Counted from the stretch's first letter, positions 1 through 7,354 are shown. The stretch: 8,817 nt of DNA from an uncultured Porphyromonadaceae bacterium (GCA_900551515.1 URWH01000074.1:1-8817); one strand, 5' to 3'. The notes: generated from the sequence alone by a model not told the origin. Translations and numbers: made by a program.

Positions 1-12
1 ATCTAATATAAC

Positions 13-2169
13 ATGAAAGTTTATCAGACTAACGAAATCAAGAACATAGCCCTGCTCGGTAACGACGGCTCAGGTAAGACCACCCTCACGGAAGCATTGC
101 TCTACGAGGCAGGTATCATTCAGCGTCGCGGACGCATTACGGCAAAGAACACAGTGAGTGACTATTTCCCCGTAGAGCAGGAATACGGATATTCTGTTTT
201 CTCAACAGTATACCATGTTGAGTGGAACAACAAGAAACTTAATATTATAGACTGTCCGGGAAGTGATGACTTTGTTGGAGCTGCCATGACAGCACTCAAT
301 GTTACCGATACTGCAATATTACTTCTGAATGGCCAATATGGTCCTGAAGTGGGTACCCAAAATCATTTCCGATATACAGAAAAGTTAGGTAAACCGGTGA
401 TCTTCCTGGTGAATCAGCTCGATAACGAGAAGTGTGATTATGATATGGTGCTTGAACAACTGAAGTCCATCTACGGTCCCAAAGTAGTTCCGGTTCAGTA
501 TCCGCTGGCTACCGGTCCCAACTTCAACTCGCTGATAGACGTGCTGTTGATGAAGAAGTACTCTTGGGCACCCGAAGGCGGTGCACCTATCATCGAAGAA
601 ATTCCTGCTGAAGAGAAAGATAAAGCCATGGAGCTGCACAAAGCACTGGTCGAGGCCGCTGCCGAGAACGATGAAGGCTTGATGGAGAAATTCTTCGAAC
701 AAGATTCACTGACGGAAGACGAGATGCGCGAAGGTATCCGTAAGGGTCTGGCTGCACGTGGCATGTTCCCCGTATTCTGCGTATGTGCAGGCAAAGATAT
801 GGGGGTACGTCGTTTGATGGAATTCCTGGGTAATGTAGTGCCCGGTGTATCGGAAATGCCGAAAGTGCATAATACCCGTGGTGAAGTGGTGGAACCCGAT
901 CCCAACGGACCTACCTCTTTGTATTTCTTCAAGACCGGTGTGGAACCACACATTGGTGACGTTCAGTATTTCAAGGTCATGAGCGGAAAAGTGCATGAAG
1001 GAGACGACTTTACCAATGCCGATCGCGGTTCGAAAGAACGTGTGGCGCAGATTTATGCTTGCGCCGGCGCCAACCGTATCAAAGTAGAAGAGATGGTGGC
1101 AGGTGACATTGGCTGTACGGTGAAGCTGAAAGATGTTCATACCGGAAATACACTGAACGGTAAAGGTGCCGAGAACCGGTTTAATTTTATCAAATATCCG
1201 AATTCTAAATATTCACGCGCCATCAAGCCGGTGAACGAGGCCGATACGGAAAAGATGATGGCCATCTTGAACCGTATGCGTGAGGAAGATCCGACTTGGG
1301 TCATCGAACAATCGAAAGAACTGAAACAGACCATCGTGCATGGCCAGGGAGAATTCCACCTCCGTACGTTGAAATGGCGTCTGGAGAACAATGAAAAGCT
1401 TCAGGTGAAATTTGAAGAACCGAAGATCCCTTATCGTGAAACCATCACAAAAGCCGCCCGTGCCGACTATCGTCACAAAAAGCAATCGGGTGGTGCCGGA
1501 CAGTTCGGCGAGGTGCATCTGATCATCGAGCCTTACACCGAAGGCATGCCGGCACCGGACACTTACCGCTTCGGCAATCAGGAATTCAAGATGAATGTTC
1601 GCGACACTCAGGAGATTCCGCTGCAATGGGGCGGTAAACTCGTTGTGTGCAACTGCATCGTCGGCGGCGCTATCGATGCGCGCTTCATCCCGGCCATAGT
1701 CAAAGGTCTTATGGACCGCATGGAGCAAGGTCCTCTGACCGGATCATACGCTCGCGATGTGCGTGTATGCATATATGACGGCAAAATGCACCCGGTGGAC
1801 TCTAACGAAATCTCGTTCCGTCTGGCCGGACGTAACGCTTTCTCGCAAGCATTCCGCAACGCCAATCCAAAAGTTCTCGAACCGGTTTACGATGTCGAAG
1901 TCCTCGTTCCGGGTGATGTCATGGGCGATGTCATGAGCGGCCTGCAAGGACACCGCGCCATCATCATGGGCATGTCGAGCGAGAACGGCTTTGAGAAGAT
2001 CACAGCAAAAGTTCCTCTCAAAGAAATGTCGAGCTACTCCACGGCTCTCAGCTCTATCACCGGCGGACGCTCGTCGTTCACAATGAAGTTTGCTTCGTAT
2101 GAGCTCGTGCCGAGCGATGTACAGGAGAAACTTCTCAAAGAGTACGCCGAGAAGAACACCGAAGAATAA
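13..2169 (+). CDS. fusA2: Elongation factor G paralogue (EF-G2 type) with altered GTPase motifs
   Basis: This 718-residue protein has the full EF-G layout: G domain (about 1-290), domain II (about 295-395), domain III (about 400-475, with GQGEFHL at 444-450 in place of the usual GMGELHL), domain IV (PYRETI at 473-478 and HKKQSGGAGQFGEV at 488-501) and domain V to the end. It would act on the ribosome in translocation. The G domain departs from canonical EF-G. The P-loop is GNDGSGKTT (16-24) and still fits GxxxxGKT. The switch I ERGIT segment reads EYGYS (57-61). Switch II is DCPGSDDF (80-87) instead of DTPGHVDF, so the catalytic histidine is Ser84. NKxD is NQLD (134-137). From family knowledge, Bacteroides thetaiotaomicron has a second EF-G (EF-G2) reported to lack GTPase activity and to be induced during carbon starvation; I infer this is its orthologue rather than the housekeeping FusA. 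The ATG at 13 is the natural family start. Any promoter lies outside the window. A strong terminator follows 37 bp after the stop codon. Confidence 0.93.
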   Translation: MKVYQTNEIKNIALLGNDGSGKTTLTEALLYEAGIIQRRGRITAKNTVSDYFPVEQEYGYSVFSTVYHVEWNNKKLNIIDCPGSDDFVGAAMTALNVTDTAILLLNGQYGPEVGTQNHFRYTEKLGKPVIFLVNQLDNEKCDYDMVLEQLKSIYGPKVVPVQYPLATGPNFNSLIDVLLMKKYSWAPEGGAPIIEEIPAEEKDKAMELHKALVEAAAENDEGLMEKFFEQDSLTEDEMREGIRKGLAARGMFPVFCVCAGKDMGVRRLMEFLGNVVPGVSEMPKVHNTRGEVVEPDPNGPTSLYFFKTGVEPHIGDVQYFKVMSGKVHEGDDFTNADRGSKERVAQIYACAGANRIKVEEMVAGDIGCTVKLKDVHTGNTLNGKGAENRFNFIKYPNSKYSRAIKPVNEADTEKMMAILNRMREEDPTWVIEQSKELKQTIVHGQGEFHLRTLKWRLENNEKLQVKFEEPKIPYRETITKAARADYRHKKQSGGAGQFGEVHLIIEPYTEGMPAPDTYRFGNQEFKMNVRDTQEIPLQWGGKLVVCNCIVGGAIDARFIPAIVKGLMDRMEQGPLTGSYARDVRVCIYDGKMHPVDSNEISFRLAGRNAFSQAFRNANPKVLEPVYDVEVLVPGDVMGDVMSGLQGHRAIIMGMSSENGFEKITAKVPLKEMSSYSTALSSITGGRSSFTMKFASYELVPSDVQEKLLKEYAEKNTEE

Positions 2170-2206
2170 CAGAAACGCGCAGGAAAGCACCTGCCGTCAG
2201 CCAAAG

Positions 2207-2236
2207 AGCCGGAATCAATTCGATTCCGGCTTTTTT
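2207..2236 (+). terminator. Intrinsic terminator of the EF-G2 gene
   Basis: A perfect 10-bp stem, AGCCGGAATC (2207-2216) with GATTCCGGCT (2222-2231), closes a 5-nt loop and runs into six T (2231-2236). The A-rich 5' flank can pair with the T tract and extend the helix, so it might also act in the reverse direction. It separates the EF-G transcript from the men operon. Confidence 0.9.
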
Positions 2237-2281
2237 ACGTTAGGACACCGGCTGAATTGCCGATAGAACGCCGGTAAAGGG

Positions 2282-2313
2282 ATTGCATCGGGAATGAAAA
2301 ATGCGTAAATTTG
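2282..2313 (+). promoter_or_regulatory. Bacteroidota-type promoter of the men operon
   Basis: The -7 element TAAATTTG (2306-2313) matches TAnnTTTG exactly. A -33 element ATTG (2282-2285, three of four bases of TTTG) lies 20 bp upstream, the standard spacing for the Bacteroidota primary sigma factor. Transcription should start near 2319-2321, about 14 nt before the ATG at 2334. The -7 element lies inside the longest possible menD reading frame, which opens at the ATG at 2301, so that upstream ATG would not be on the transcript. Confidence 0.75.
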
Positions 2314-2333
2314 CAGTGATATCAAAACTGGAT

Positions 2334-3446
2334 ATGGATAATACGGCAAACAGGATATGCAGGTGTGTCGTGTCGTTGCTTGAGAAGCATGGCGTCAGAC
2401 ATGCCGTAGTGAGTCCCGGCTCGCGGAATGCGCCACTGCTCATAGCGCTGTCGCGCAAACCGGGGATAACCACATATAATATTGTCGACGAACGGAGCGC
2501 CGCTTTTGTGGCGCTGGGGCTTTCGATCGCCAGCGGCAGTCCGGTAGCGCTCGTATGCACCTCAGGGACAGCGTCGCTCAATTATGCGCCGGCCATTGCG
2601 GAAGCGTTTTACCGCAAAGTGCCGCTGATTGTCGTTTCGGCCGACCGGCCAAAAGAATGGATCGGTCAGGACGACTCGCAGACGATCCGTCAGGACGGGG
2701 CGCTGGCCAATATAGTGAAACGCAGCTACGACATCAATGCGGCCGGCAACGAACCGGATCTATGGTATGCCAACCGTGTGACCAACGACGCGCTTATCAC
2801 AGCCATGACCGGGCGTTTCGGTCCGGTGCATCTCAACGTGCGTATTCCCGAACCGTTAGGGACGCTTGACGATGACAGCGGCGATGAACAGGACGCACTG
2901 ATGAGCCGGAAGGTGACACTGGTGAGACCGCGCAGTGTCGCTGACGCCGACGATCTGGCCCGTCTGGCGGATAGCATCGCGCCGCCGCAAAGAGTGATGG
3001 TGGTGGCTGGTTTTGCGAATCCAGACAGGAAGCTCAACGAGGCTCTGCAGCAGATGAGCAGGATGCCCAACGTGGCGGTACTGACGGAAACCATTGCCAA
3101 TCTGCACGGCGAATATTTCATCGACAGCATCGATGCTACGCTTGCTTCCATAAGGGAAGATGATGCCGAGGCGATGCGGCCCGATGTTGTGATAACGACC
3201 GGCGGAGCGCTCGTATCCCGCCATATAAAACAATTCCTGCGGTCGACGCAACTGAAAGCCCACTGGCATGTGGGCGAGAATGAGGATACGGTCGACTGCT
3301 TCCGTCAGCTGAGCACCCGCATCGAGATGGATCCGGGCACATTCTTCAGCCAGCTCGTGGCCACGCTGAAAGCGTCGGAAACGAACGATGGAGAAAGCTC
3401 CGGCGACTACGCTGGGAAACGGCCAAGCGCAGAGCGCATTCGCTGA
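2334..3446 (+). CDS. menD: MenD (SEPHCHC synthase), N-terminal part, cut short by a frameshift
   Basis: MenD is the thiamine-diphosphate enzyme that joins 2-oxoglutarate to isochorismate, giving SEPHCHC, the first committed intermediate of menaquinone synthesis. This segment holds the N-terminal PYR domain and the central domain. Numbered from the ATG at 2334, SPGSR is at 27-31, the likely cofactor-activating Glu is Glu53 in VDERSA, CTSGTA is at 75-80 and SADRP at 102-106. I prefer this ATG to the one at 2301 because the family usually begins close before the LLEKHGVRHAVVSPGSR segment and because the promoter -7 box overlaps the extra 11 codons. MenD similarity ends around GDY (3402-3410). 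After that the frame reads unrelated residues to TGA at 3446. The missing C-terminal domain continues in the -1 frame (see 3503-4051). Joined with one added base, 2334-4051 would encode about 572 residues, a normal MenD length. As written, this product lacks most of the cofactor-binding site. Confidence 0.88.
   Translation: MDNTANRICRCVVSLLEKHGVRHAVVSPGSRNAPLLIALSRKPGITTYNIVDERSAAFVALGLSIASGSPVALVCTSGTASLNYAPAIAEAFYRKVPLIVVSADRPKEWIGQDDSQTIRQDGALANIVKRSYDINAAGNEPDLWYANRVTNDALITAMTGRFGPVHLNVRIPEPLGTLDDDSGDEQDALMSRKVTLVRPRSVADADDLARLADSIAPPQRVMVVAGFANPDRKLNEALQQMSRMPNVAVLTETIANLHGEYFIDSIDATLASIREDDAEAMRPDVVITTGGALVSRHIKQFLRSTQLKAHWHVGENEDTVDCFRQLSTRIEMDPGTFFSQLVATLKASETNDGESSGDYAGKRPSAERIR
3408..3416 (+). 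other. menD: Frameshift point in menD (one base apparently missing)
   Basis: Up to 3410 the MenD sequence is read in the frame of 2334 (...SSGDY). From the TGG at 3413-3415 onward it is read in the frame of 3503 (WETAKRR, then SPWSDLKAF and LVPMIP, a typical MenD run). The frame change equals the loss of one base around 3408-3416; the exact base cannot be fixed from one sequence. No correctly phased slippery heptamer is seen: GGGAAAC is present (3414-3420), but the codons of the incoming frame are GGG AAA, not GGA AAC. Confidence 0.8.
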
Positions 3447-3502
3447 CCATATCGTATGCGCAGCGGTCGCCGTGGAGCGATCTGAAGGCATTCGCAACGC
3501 TG

Positions 3503-4051
3503 GTGCCTATGATTCCGCGGCGGTGGAACGTGCAGTATTCCAACGGCACATCAATACGCTATGCACAGATTTTCGGCAACCACAGCTATCATCGCTGCGA
3601 CTGCAACAGAGGTGTGAGCGGCATCGACGGGACGACTTCCACAGCCGTAGGCGCTTCGATAGGCTACCGCGATGATGTGACACTGCTTGTAAGCGGCGAC
3701 ATGAGTGCGATGTATGACGTATCGGGACTGACGAACAGGTATCTGACGCCACGCTTCAAGATGATTGTGATTGACAATGGCGGTGGCGGCATCTTCCGGT
3801 TTATCGGCTCGACATCGACGCTCGATATCAGGGAAGAGATGTTTTGCTGCGCGTCGGAGCAATCCGTCGGAAAGTTCGGCGAGGCGCTCGGTTTTAAGGT
3901 GTTACGGGCCAACGATGAGACCTCGCTCAGAAGTGAATTCAAGCGCTTTGCTGAAGAAAATGAAATGCCGGCGATGCTCGTTGTGAGCACACCGGGCGAG
4001 CTGTCGGCGCAAATACTGAACGGTTTTTTTGAATTTTGCAAAACCCATTAA
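3503..4051 (+). CDS. menD: MenD (SEPHCHC synthase), C-terminal part, separated by a frameshift
   Basis: This is the thiamine-diphosphate-binding C-terminal domain of MenD, in the -1 frame relative to the N-terminal part. MenD-like residues are readable in this frame from about 3413, so the ATG at 3503 is an internal Met and not a real start. Counting from it, SNGTSIRYAQ is at 13-22, the magnesium and diphosphate motif GDMSAMYD at 65-72 (3695-3718), and DNGGGGIFRF at 91-100, the counterpart of the NNNGGQIF segment of E. coli MenD. The domain is otherwise undamaged up to the TAA at 4051, which suggests either a sequencing or assembly error or a very recent mutation. menB follows after 12 bp. 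A separately made fragment would lack the PYR domain, which supplies the catalytic Glu, so I would not expect it to be active alone. Confidence 0.88.
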   Translation: MPMIPRRWNVQYSNGTSIRYAQIFGNHSYHRCDCNRGVSGIDGTTSTAVGASIGYRDDVTLLVSGDMSAMYDVSGLTNRYLTPRFKMIVIDNGGGGIFRFIGSTSTLDIREEMFCCASEQSVGKFGEALGFKVLRANDETSLRSEFKRFAEENEMPAMLVVSTPGELSAQILNGFFEFCKTH

Positions 4052-4063
4052 AATCAAAGATAT

Positions 4064-4882
4064 ATGAGAACCTGGACTAAGATTAAAGAATATACCGACA
4101 TCCTTTTTGAGCGCTGCGGAAAAGTGGCCAAGATAACGATCAACCGTCCGCAGGTGTACAATGCATTCCGTCCGCTCACCAACAAGGAGATGCTCGACGC
4201 CATGGCTTATTGCCGCGAGGCGCCCGAGATCGGAGTGGTGATACTTACAGGCATAGGCGACAAGGCATTCTGCTCGGGCGGCGATCAGAAAGTGAAAGGA
4301 GTAGGGGGGTATATCGACGAAAACGGAGTCCCGCGCCTGAATGTGCTTGACCTTCACAAGGCCATCCGGTCGATACCGAAGCCTGTGATCGCGATGGTCA
4401 ACGGATATGCTATCGGGGGAGGCCATGTGCTGCATGTGGTGTGCGACCTGACGATAGCATCGGAGAATGCACGGTTCGGTCAGACCGGCCCGAAGGTGGG
4501 AAGCTTTGATGCAGGATTCGGTTCGTCGTATCTCGCACGCTGCGTAGGACAGAAGAAAGCACGTGAGATATGGTTTCTGTGCCGCCAGTACACGGCCCGT
4601 GAGGCAGAAGCGATGGGCATGGTGAATAAAGTAGTACCGTTTGAGCGGCTTGAGGATGAAACGATGGAATGGTGCGAAACCATCCTGAAGCGCAGTCCGA
4701 TGGCCATACGCATGATCAAACGTGCGCTCAATGCCGAGCTCGACGGACAGCGCGGAATGATGGAGTTTGCCGGCGATGCCACATTGATGTATTATCTTAT
4801 GGCAGAGGCACAGGAAGGGAAAAATGCATTCTTGGAGAAACGCGATCCCGACTTCGACCAATTCCCCAAATTTCCGGGTTAA
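4064..4882 (+). CDS. menB: MenB, 1,4-dihydroxy-2-naphthoyl-CoA synthase
   Basis: MenB is a crotonase-fold enzyme that closes the second ring of the naphthoquinone, turning OSB-CoA into DHNA-CoA. The 272-residue product opens with the family-typical [13 protein letters not shown] (4-16). It has SGGDQ at 71-75, the oxyanion-hole glycines in AIGGGH (116-121), [11 protein letters not shown] at 139-149 and EIWFLCRQY at 168-176, and ends with a conserved tail around [15 protein letters not shown]. Gly139 lies where type I (bicarbonate-dependent, E. coli-like) MenB has Gly; type II enzymes have Asp there, so I infer the bicarbonate-dependent type. The ATG sits 12 bp after menD and menC begins 15 bp after the stop. 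No Shine-Dalgarno is visible, only an A-rich leader, as is common in Bacteroidota. The gene is complete. Confidence 0.97.
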   Translation: MRTWTKIKEYTDILFERCGKVAKITINRPQVYNAFRPLTNKEMLDAMAYCREAPEIGVVILTGIGDKAFCSGGDQKVKGVGGYIDENGVPRLNVLDLHKAIRSIPKPVIAMVNGYAIGGGHVLHVVCDLTIASENARFGQTGPKVGSFDAGFGSSYLARCVGQKKAREIWFLCRQYTAREAEAMGMVNKVVPFERLEDETMEWCETILKRSPMAIRMIKRALNAELDGQRGMMEFAGDATLMYYLMAEAQEGKNAFLEKRDPDFDQFPKFPG

Positions 4883-4897
4883 TCAGCTTATATAGCT

Positions 4898-5959
4898 ATG
4901 ATAAAGGCTGAGTATTGCCGATACGACCTGCTGTTTAAAGAGCCGGCCACCACTTCGCGCGAGACCATGAACTCCAAATGCACCTATTATATAAAGGTGT
5001 ATGACGATCAAACGCCAGGGCAATTCGGGTTAGGGGAGTGCGCTCTGTTTCGCGGGCTGAGCTGCGATGACAGGAGCGATTATGAAACGCGGCTACGGGA
5101 GGCTTGCCGTGATATCGAAAAATATGCCGGAGGCGATACGGCCGACTTGGCCGATTACCCTTCGTTGAGATTCGGCGTAGAAACGGCCGTGAACGACTAT
5201 CGTAACGGCGGCGTCAGGACGGTTTTTCCGGGCGCATGGCGGTCGGGAGAGAAAGCGCTCACCATCAACGGACTCGTGTGGATGGGCAACCGTGAGGAGA
5301 TGTTTACGCGCCTTCAGCGCAAACTCGAAGAAGGGTTCCGCTGCGTTAAATTCAAGATCGGCGGCATTGATTTCGAGGATGAGCTTTCTCTGATAGCCGG
5401 TGTGAGAGAACGTTTTACGCCGAAAATGCTTGAAATAAGGCTCGATGCCAACGGAGCATTCAGTCCGGCCAATGCCATGAGCAGGCTTGAACGGCTTGCT
5501 GCGTTTGTCATTCACTCCATCGAGCAGCCGATAAGGGCAGGGCAGTGGACCGAAATGGCGCGGCTTTGCAAGGAATCGCCTGTCGACATCGCGCTTGACG
5601 AAGAGCTGATAGGCATTAACGACCTGCGGGATAAAAAGCTGATGCTCTCCACAGTGGCTCCGCAATACATCATATTGAAACCGGCATTGTGCGGAGGATT
5701 CTCCGGCGGCCGAGAATGGATCGATGCGGCGGATAGGCTCGGGATAGGGTGGTGGATAACGTCGGCTCTCGAATCAAACATCGGGTTGAACGCCATAGCA
5801 CAATGGGCTGACTCACTGAGTGTGAGCATGCCGCAGGGGCTCGGCACAGGGGAGCTGTTTACCAACAATATACCATCGCCGGTGACGCGTAAGGGACAAC
5901 TGATTACGTATGATCCGACGGCCGAATGGGAGATACCTGATTTTCAATGGAAACGGTGA
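4898..5959 (+). CDS. menC: MenC, o-succinylbenzoate synthase
   Basis: MenC is an enolase-superfamily enzyme that dehydrates SHCHC to o-succinylbenzoate using a divalent metal. The 353-residue product has the N-terminal capping domain (about 1-110) and then the barrel with the expected catalytic set. The base is Lys153 in KFK (151-153). The metal ligands are Asp183 in DANG, Glu209 in IEQP and Asp234 in LDEE. The opposite catalytic lysine is Lys261 in ILKP. GLGTGELF (314-321) lies near the C-terminal end of the barrel. The chemistry could in principle fit a dipeptide epimerase or N-acylamino acid racemase of the same superfamily, but the position between menB and menE settles it. The last 13 bp overlap menE, which suggests translational coupling. 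Confidence 0.95.
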   Translation: MIKAEYCRYDLLFKEPATTSRETMNSKCTYYIKVYDDQTPGQFGLGECALFRGLSCDDRSDYETRLREACRDIEKYAGGDTADLADYPSLRFGVETAVNDYRNGGVRTVFPGAWRSGEKALTINGLVWMGNREEMFTRLQRKLEEGFRCVKFKIGGIDFEDELSLIAGVRERFTPKMLEIRLDANGAFSPANAMSRLERLAAFVIHSIEQPIRAGQWTEMARLCKESPVDIALDEELIGINDLRDKKLMLSTVAPQYIILKPALCGGFSGGREWIDAADRLGIGWWITSALESNIGLNAIAQWADSLSVSMPQGLGTGELFTNNIPSPVTRKGQLITYDPTAEWEIPDFQWKR

Positions 5960-6915
5960 GAGTATCTGGCAGCGGCTCAGCCGACGTGGAAGCGTTTGTC
6001 AGGAAATGGAATGACAGCGAACCATTTATCGAGGCTCACACATCGGGTTCGACGGGTAAGCCTAAAGCGATACGGTTGCTGAAACGGGATATGCTCGTAT
6101 CGGCCGAAAAGACATGCCGCTTTTTCGGTATTGACAGAGATTCGCTCTTGGGGCTTCCATTATCGCTAAGCTATATTGCCGGTAAGATGATGGCGGTTAG
6201 GGCGTTAGCATCCGGAGCGGAATTATGGTGCGAGCAACCGTCGATGAATCTGCTGAACGACTATACGATGGGTAGGAAAATCGATCTGCTGTCGGTTGTG
6301 CCCGCACAGATTCCCAATCTACTGAACTCAGGCAGAATGGATTACGTGAAGCATCTCTTGGTTGGCGGTGCGCCGCTATCGTATAAATCTGAGGCTCAAT
6401 TGCTTGATGCTAAAGTGAGTGCATTTTGCAGCTATGGGATGACCGAAACATGCAGCCATGTTGCATTAAGGAAAATAGGCACACATTATTATACCGGTCT
6501 TGACGGCATTTCGTTCAGCATCGACGATCGCGGATGTCTTGTCATCAGGCTTGAGGATTTCAGCATCGGTGAGATAACGACGAACGACATTGTAAAACTT
6601 ATCGACGAGAATCGTTTCGAATGGCTCGGGCGCTATGACAATGTGATTAACTCAGGCGGAATCAAATTACAGCCTGAAGCAATCGAACGAAAAATCGCGG
6701 ATTGCCTGCCGGACAATAATTACTACATCACGTGGCGAACAAGCGAACGCTGGGGTGAAGAGATTGTGCTTGTTGTAGAATCAGCGTCGGAGATCGCAAA
6801 CCTGATGCACGAAATTTCAAAAAGGCTGACTCGCTACGAAACGCCCAAAGCAATAATCTATAAGAAAATCCTGGAGCGGACTACATCCGGGAAAATCAAA
6901 CGGCAGCATCAATAA
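5947..6915 (+). CDS. menE: MenE, o-succinylbenzoate-CoA ligase (short form)
   Basis: MenE is an adenylate-forming (ANL superfamily) ligase that activates o-succinylbenzoate with ATP and CoA to OSB-CoA, the substrate of MenB. Visible motifs are the phosphate-binding loop HTSGSTGKPK (31-40), SYGMTET (162-168), the hinge region WLGRYDNVINSGGIKLQP (226-243) and the C-terminal TTSGKIKR (312-319), whose Lys316 is the expected adenylation lysine. At 322 residues it is much shorter than the roughly 450-500 residues of E. coli or Bacillus MenE. It starts only about 30 residues before the P-loop, so most of the usual N-terminal subdomain is missing; short MenE forms are, to my knowledge, usual in Bacteroidales. 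The ATG overlaps the menC end by 13 bp. It is the last gene of the operon. A small GC hairpin follows the stop. Confidence 0.94.
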   Translation: METVRVSGSGSADVEAFVRKWNDSEPFIEAHTSGSTGKPKAIRLLKRDMLVSAEKTCRFFGIDRDSLLGLPLSLSYIAGKMMAVRALASGAELWCEQPSMNLLNDYTMGRKIDLLSVVPAQIPNLLNSGRMDYVKHLLVGGAPLSYKSEAQLLDAKVSAFCSYGMTETCSHVALRKIGTHYYTGLDGISFSIDDRGCLVIRLEDFSIGEITTNDIVKLIDENRFEWLGRYDNVINSGGIKLQPEAIERKIADCLPDNNYYITWRTSERWGEEIVLVVESASEIANLMHEISKRLTRYETPKAIIYKKILERTTSGKIKRQHQ

Positions 6916-6918
6916 AAG

Positions 6919-6933
6919 GCGGCTTTCGGCCGC
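6919..6933 (+). terminator. Possible weak terminator hairpin after menE
   Basis: A 5-bp GC stem, GCGGC (6919-6923) with GCCGC (6929-6933), begins four bases after the menE stop with a loop of five bases. No T run follows directly; only TTTT at 6941-6944. It may slow or end men operon transcription, but it is not a convincing intrinsic terminator. Confidence 0.3.
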
Positions 6934-6987
6934 GCGTACATTTTGCACATAATTGGCATTATGTTAAATTGCAGTCGCGGGATTTTG

Positions 6988-7077
6988 GTAGCTACATTAG
7001 CCATGGTAGCTATGGTATCTATGGTAGCTAATTTAGCTGATGCTGCTAATGCTGCCAATGAAGCTAATGCCGCAATG
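6988..7077 (+). repeat. Degenerate 9-bp tandem repeat, ten units
   Basis: Ten consecutive 9-bp units can be read without a gap: gtagctaca, ttagccatg, gtagctatg, gtatctatg, gtagctaat, ttagctgat, gctgctaat, gctgccaat, gaagctaat, gccgcaatg. The 5' units are variations on GTAGCTATG and the 3' units on GCTGCTAAT, so the array drifts along its length. It lies within an open frame from the ATG at 6961 to the TGA at 7114-7116 (51 codons), where most units read as X-Ala-X (V/L/A/E, A, T/M/N/D), forming a hydrophobic then Ala/Asn-rich stretch. I see no start signal for that frame and regard it as a by-product of the repeat, though a small membrane or exported peptide is not excluded. The many TAGCTA palindromes could also form small hairpins. 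Confidence 0.8.
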
Positions 7078-7199
7078 AAGCTAATCCTTTTTATCGGAGA
7101 TAGCAGATGTGATTGAGCAGGCGAGATTTGCGGATGGCTTGCCGGAGCACTGAGGGGTTTGCTGGAGTGTGATGGAGATGGTTTAGCGCTTCGGGGTTG

Positions 7200-7265
7200 G
7201 AGTTAGATTGATAAGAGGTCAGAGTTGGATTGATAAGGGGCTGGAGATGGATCACTAACTGGCTG
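7200..7265 (+). repeat. Degenerate 22-bp tandem repeat, three units
   Basis: Units at 7200-7221, 7222-7243 and 7244-7265 follow the pattern GAGTTGGATTGATAAGGGGC. Unit 1 matches unit 2 at 17 of 22 positions and unit 2 matches unit 3 at 16 of 22. Weaker traces extend to either side, and GGTGGAAAA recurs at 7290 and 7312, again 22 bp apart. The whole stretch 7117-7320 is G-rich and C-poor on the plus strand and has no credible gene. The minus-strand open frame across it is a proline-rich translation of the repeats and runs into the tRNA. Confidence 0.65.
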
Positions 7266-7322
7266 GGGATTGGAAGGTTATGAGGTGGCGGTGGAAAAAG
7301 TGGGGCAAAAAGGTGGAAAATA

Positions 7323-7354
7323 TTTGCATGGGCGAAAGAATCTTCATATCTTTG
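7323..7354 (+). promoter_or_regulatory. Bacteroidota-type promoter of the tRNA-Glu gene
   Basis: The -33 element TTTG (7323-7326) and the -7 element TATCTTTG (7347-7354, exact TAnnTTTG) are separated by 20 bp. This is a full consensus match, as expected for a stable-RNA gene. The predicted start is near 7361, giving a leader of about 55 nt before the tRNA, which contains a 6-bp hairpin at 7378-7393 (TGCTGC, GAAG loop, GCAGCA). Confidence 0.82.

Noticed and set aside
495..2190. Several long minus-strand frames across the EF-G gene
   Set aside because: They are antisense shadows of a well-conserved plus-strand gene and have no protein-family features.
3408..3422. Programmed -1 frameshift in menD at GGGAAAC
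   Set aside because: The heptamer is out of phase: the incoming codons are GGG AAA CGG, while a -1 slip needs G GGA AAC. MenD is not known to use frameshifting.
4056..4064. CAAAGATA, a minus-strand TAnnTTTG box before menB
   Set aside because: There is no -33 partner at the right distance and no minus-strand gene for it to drive.
3902..4861. Minus-strand frame of 319 codons opposite menB
   Set aside because: menB is unmistakable on the plus strand. The antisense product is rich in His, Cys and Arg in the way typical of a shadow frame.
6941..6972. TTTTG and TAAATTGC after menE as a promoter for the 51-codon frame
   Set aside because: The -7 box misses two core positions and would lie within the frame itself, so it gives no support to a gene.
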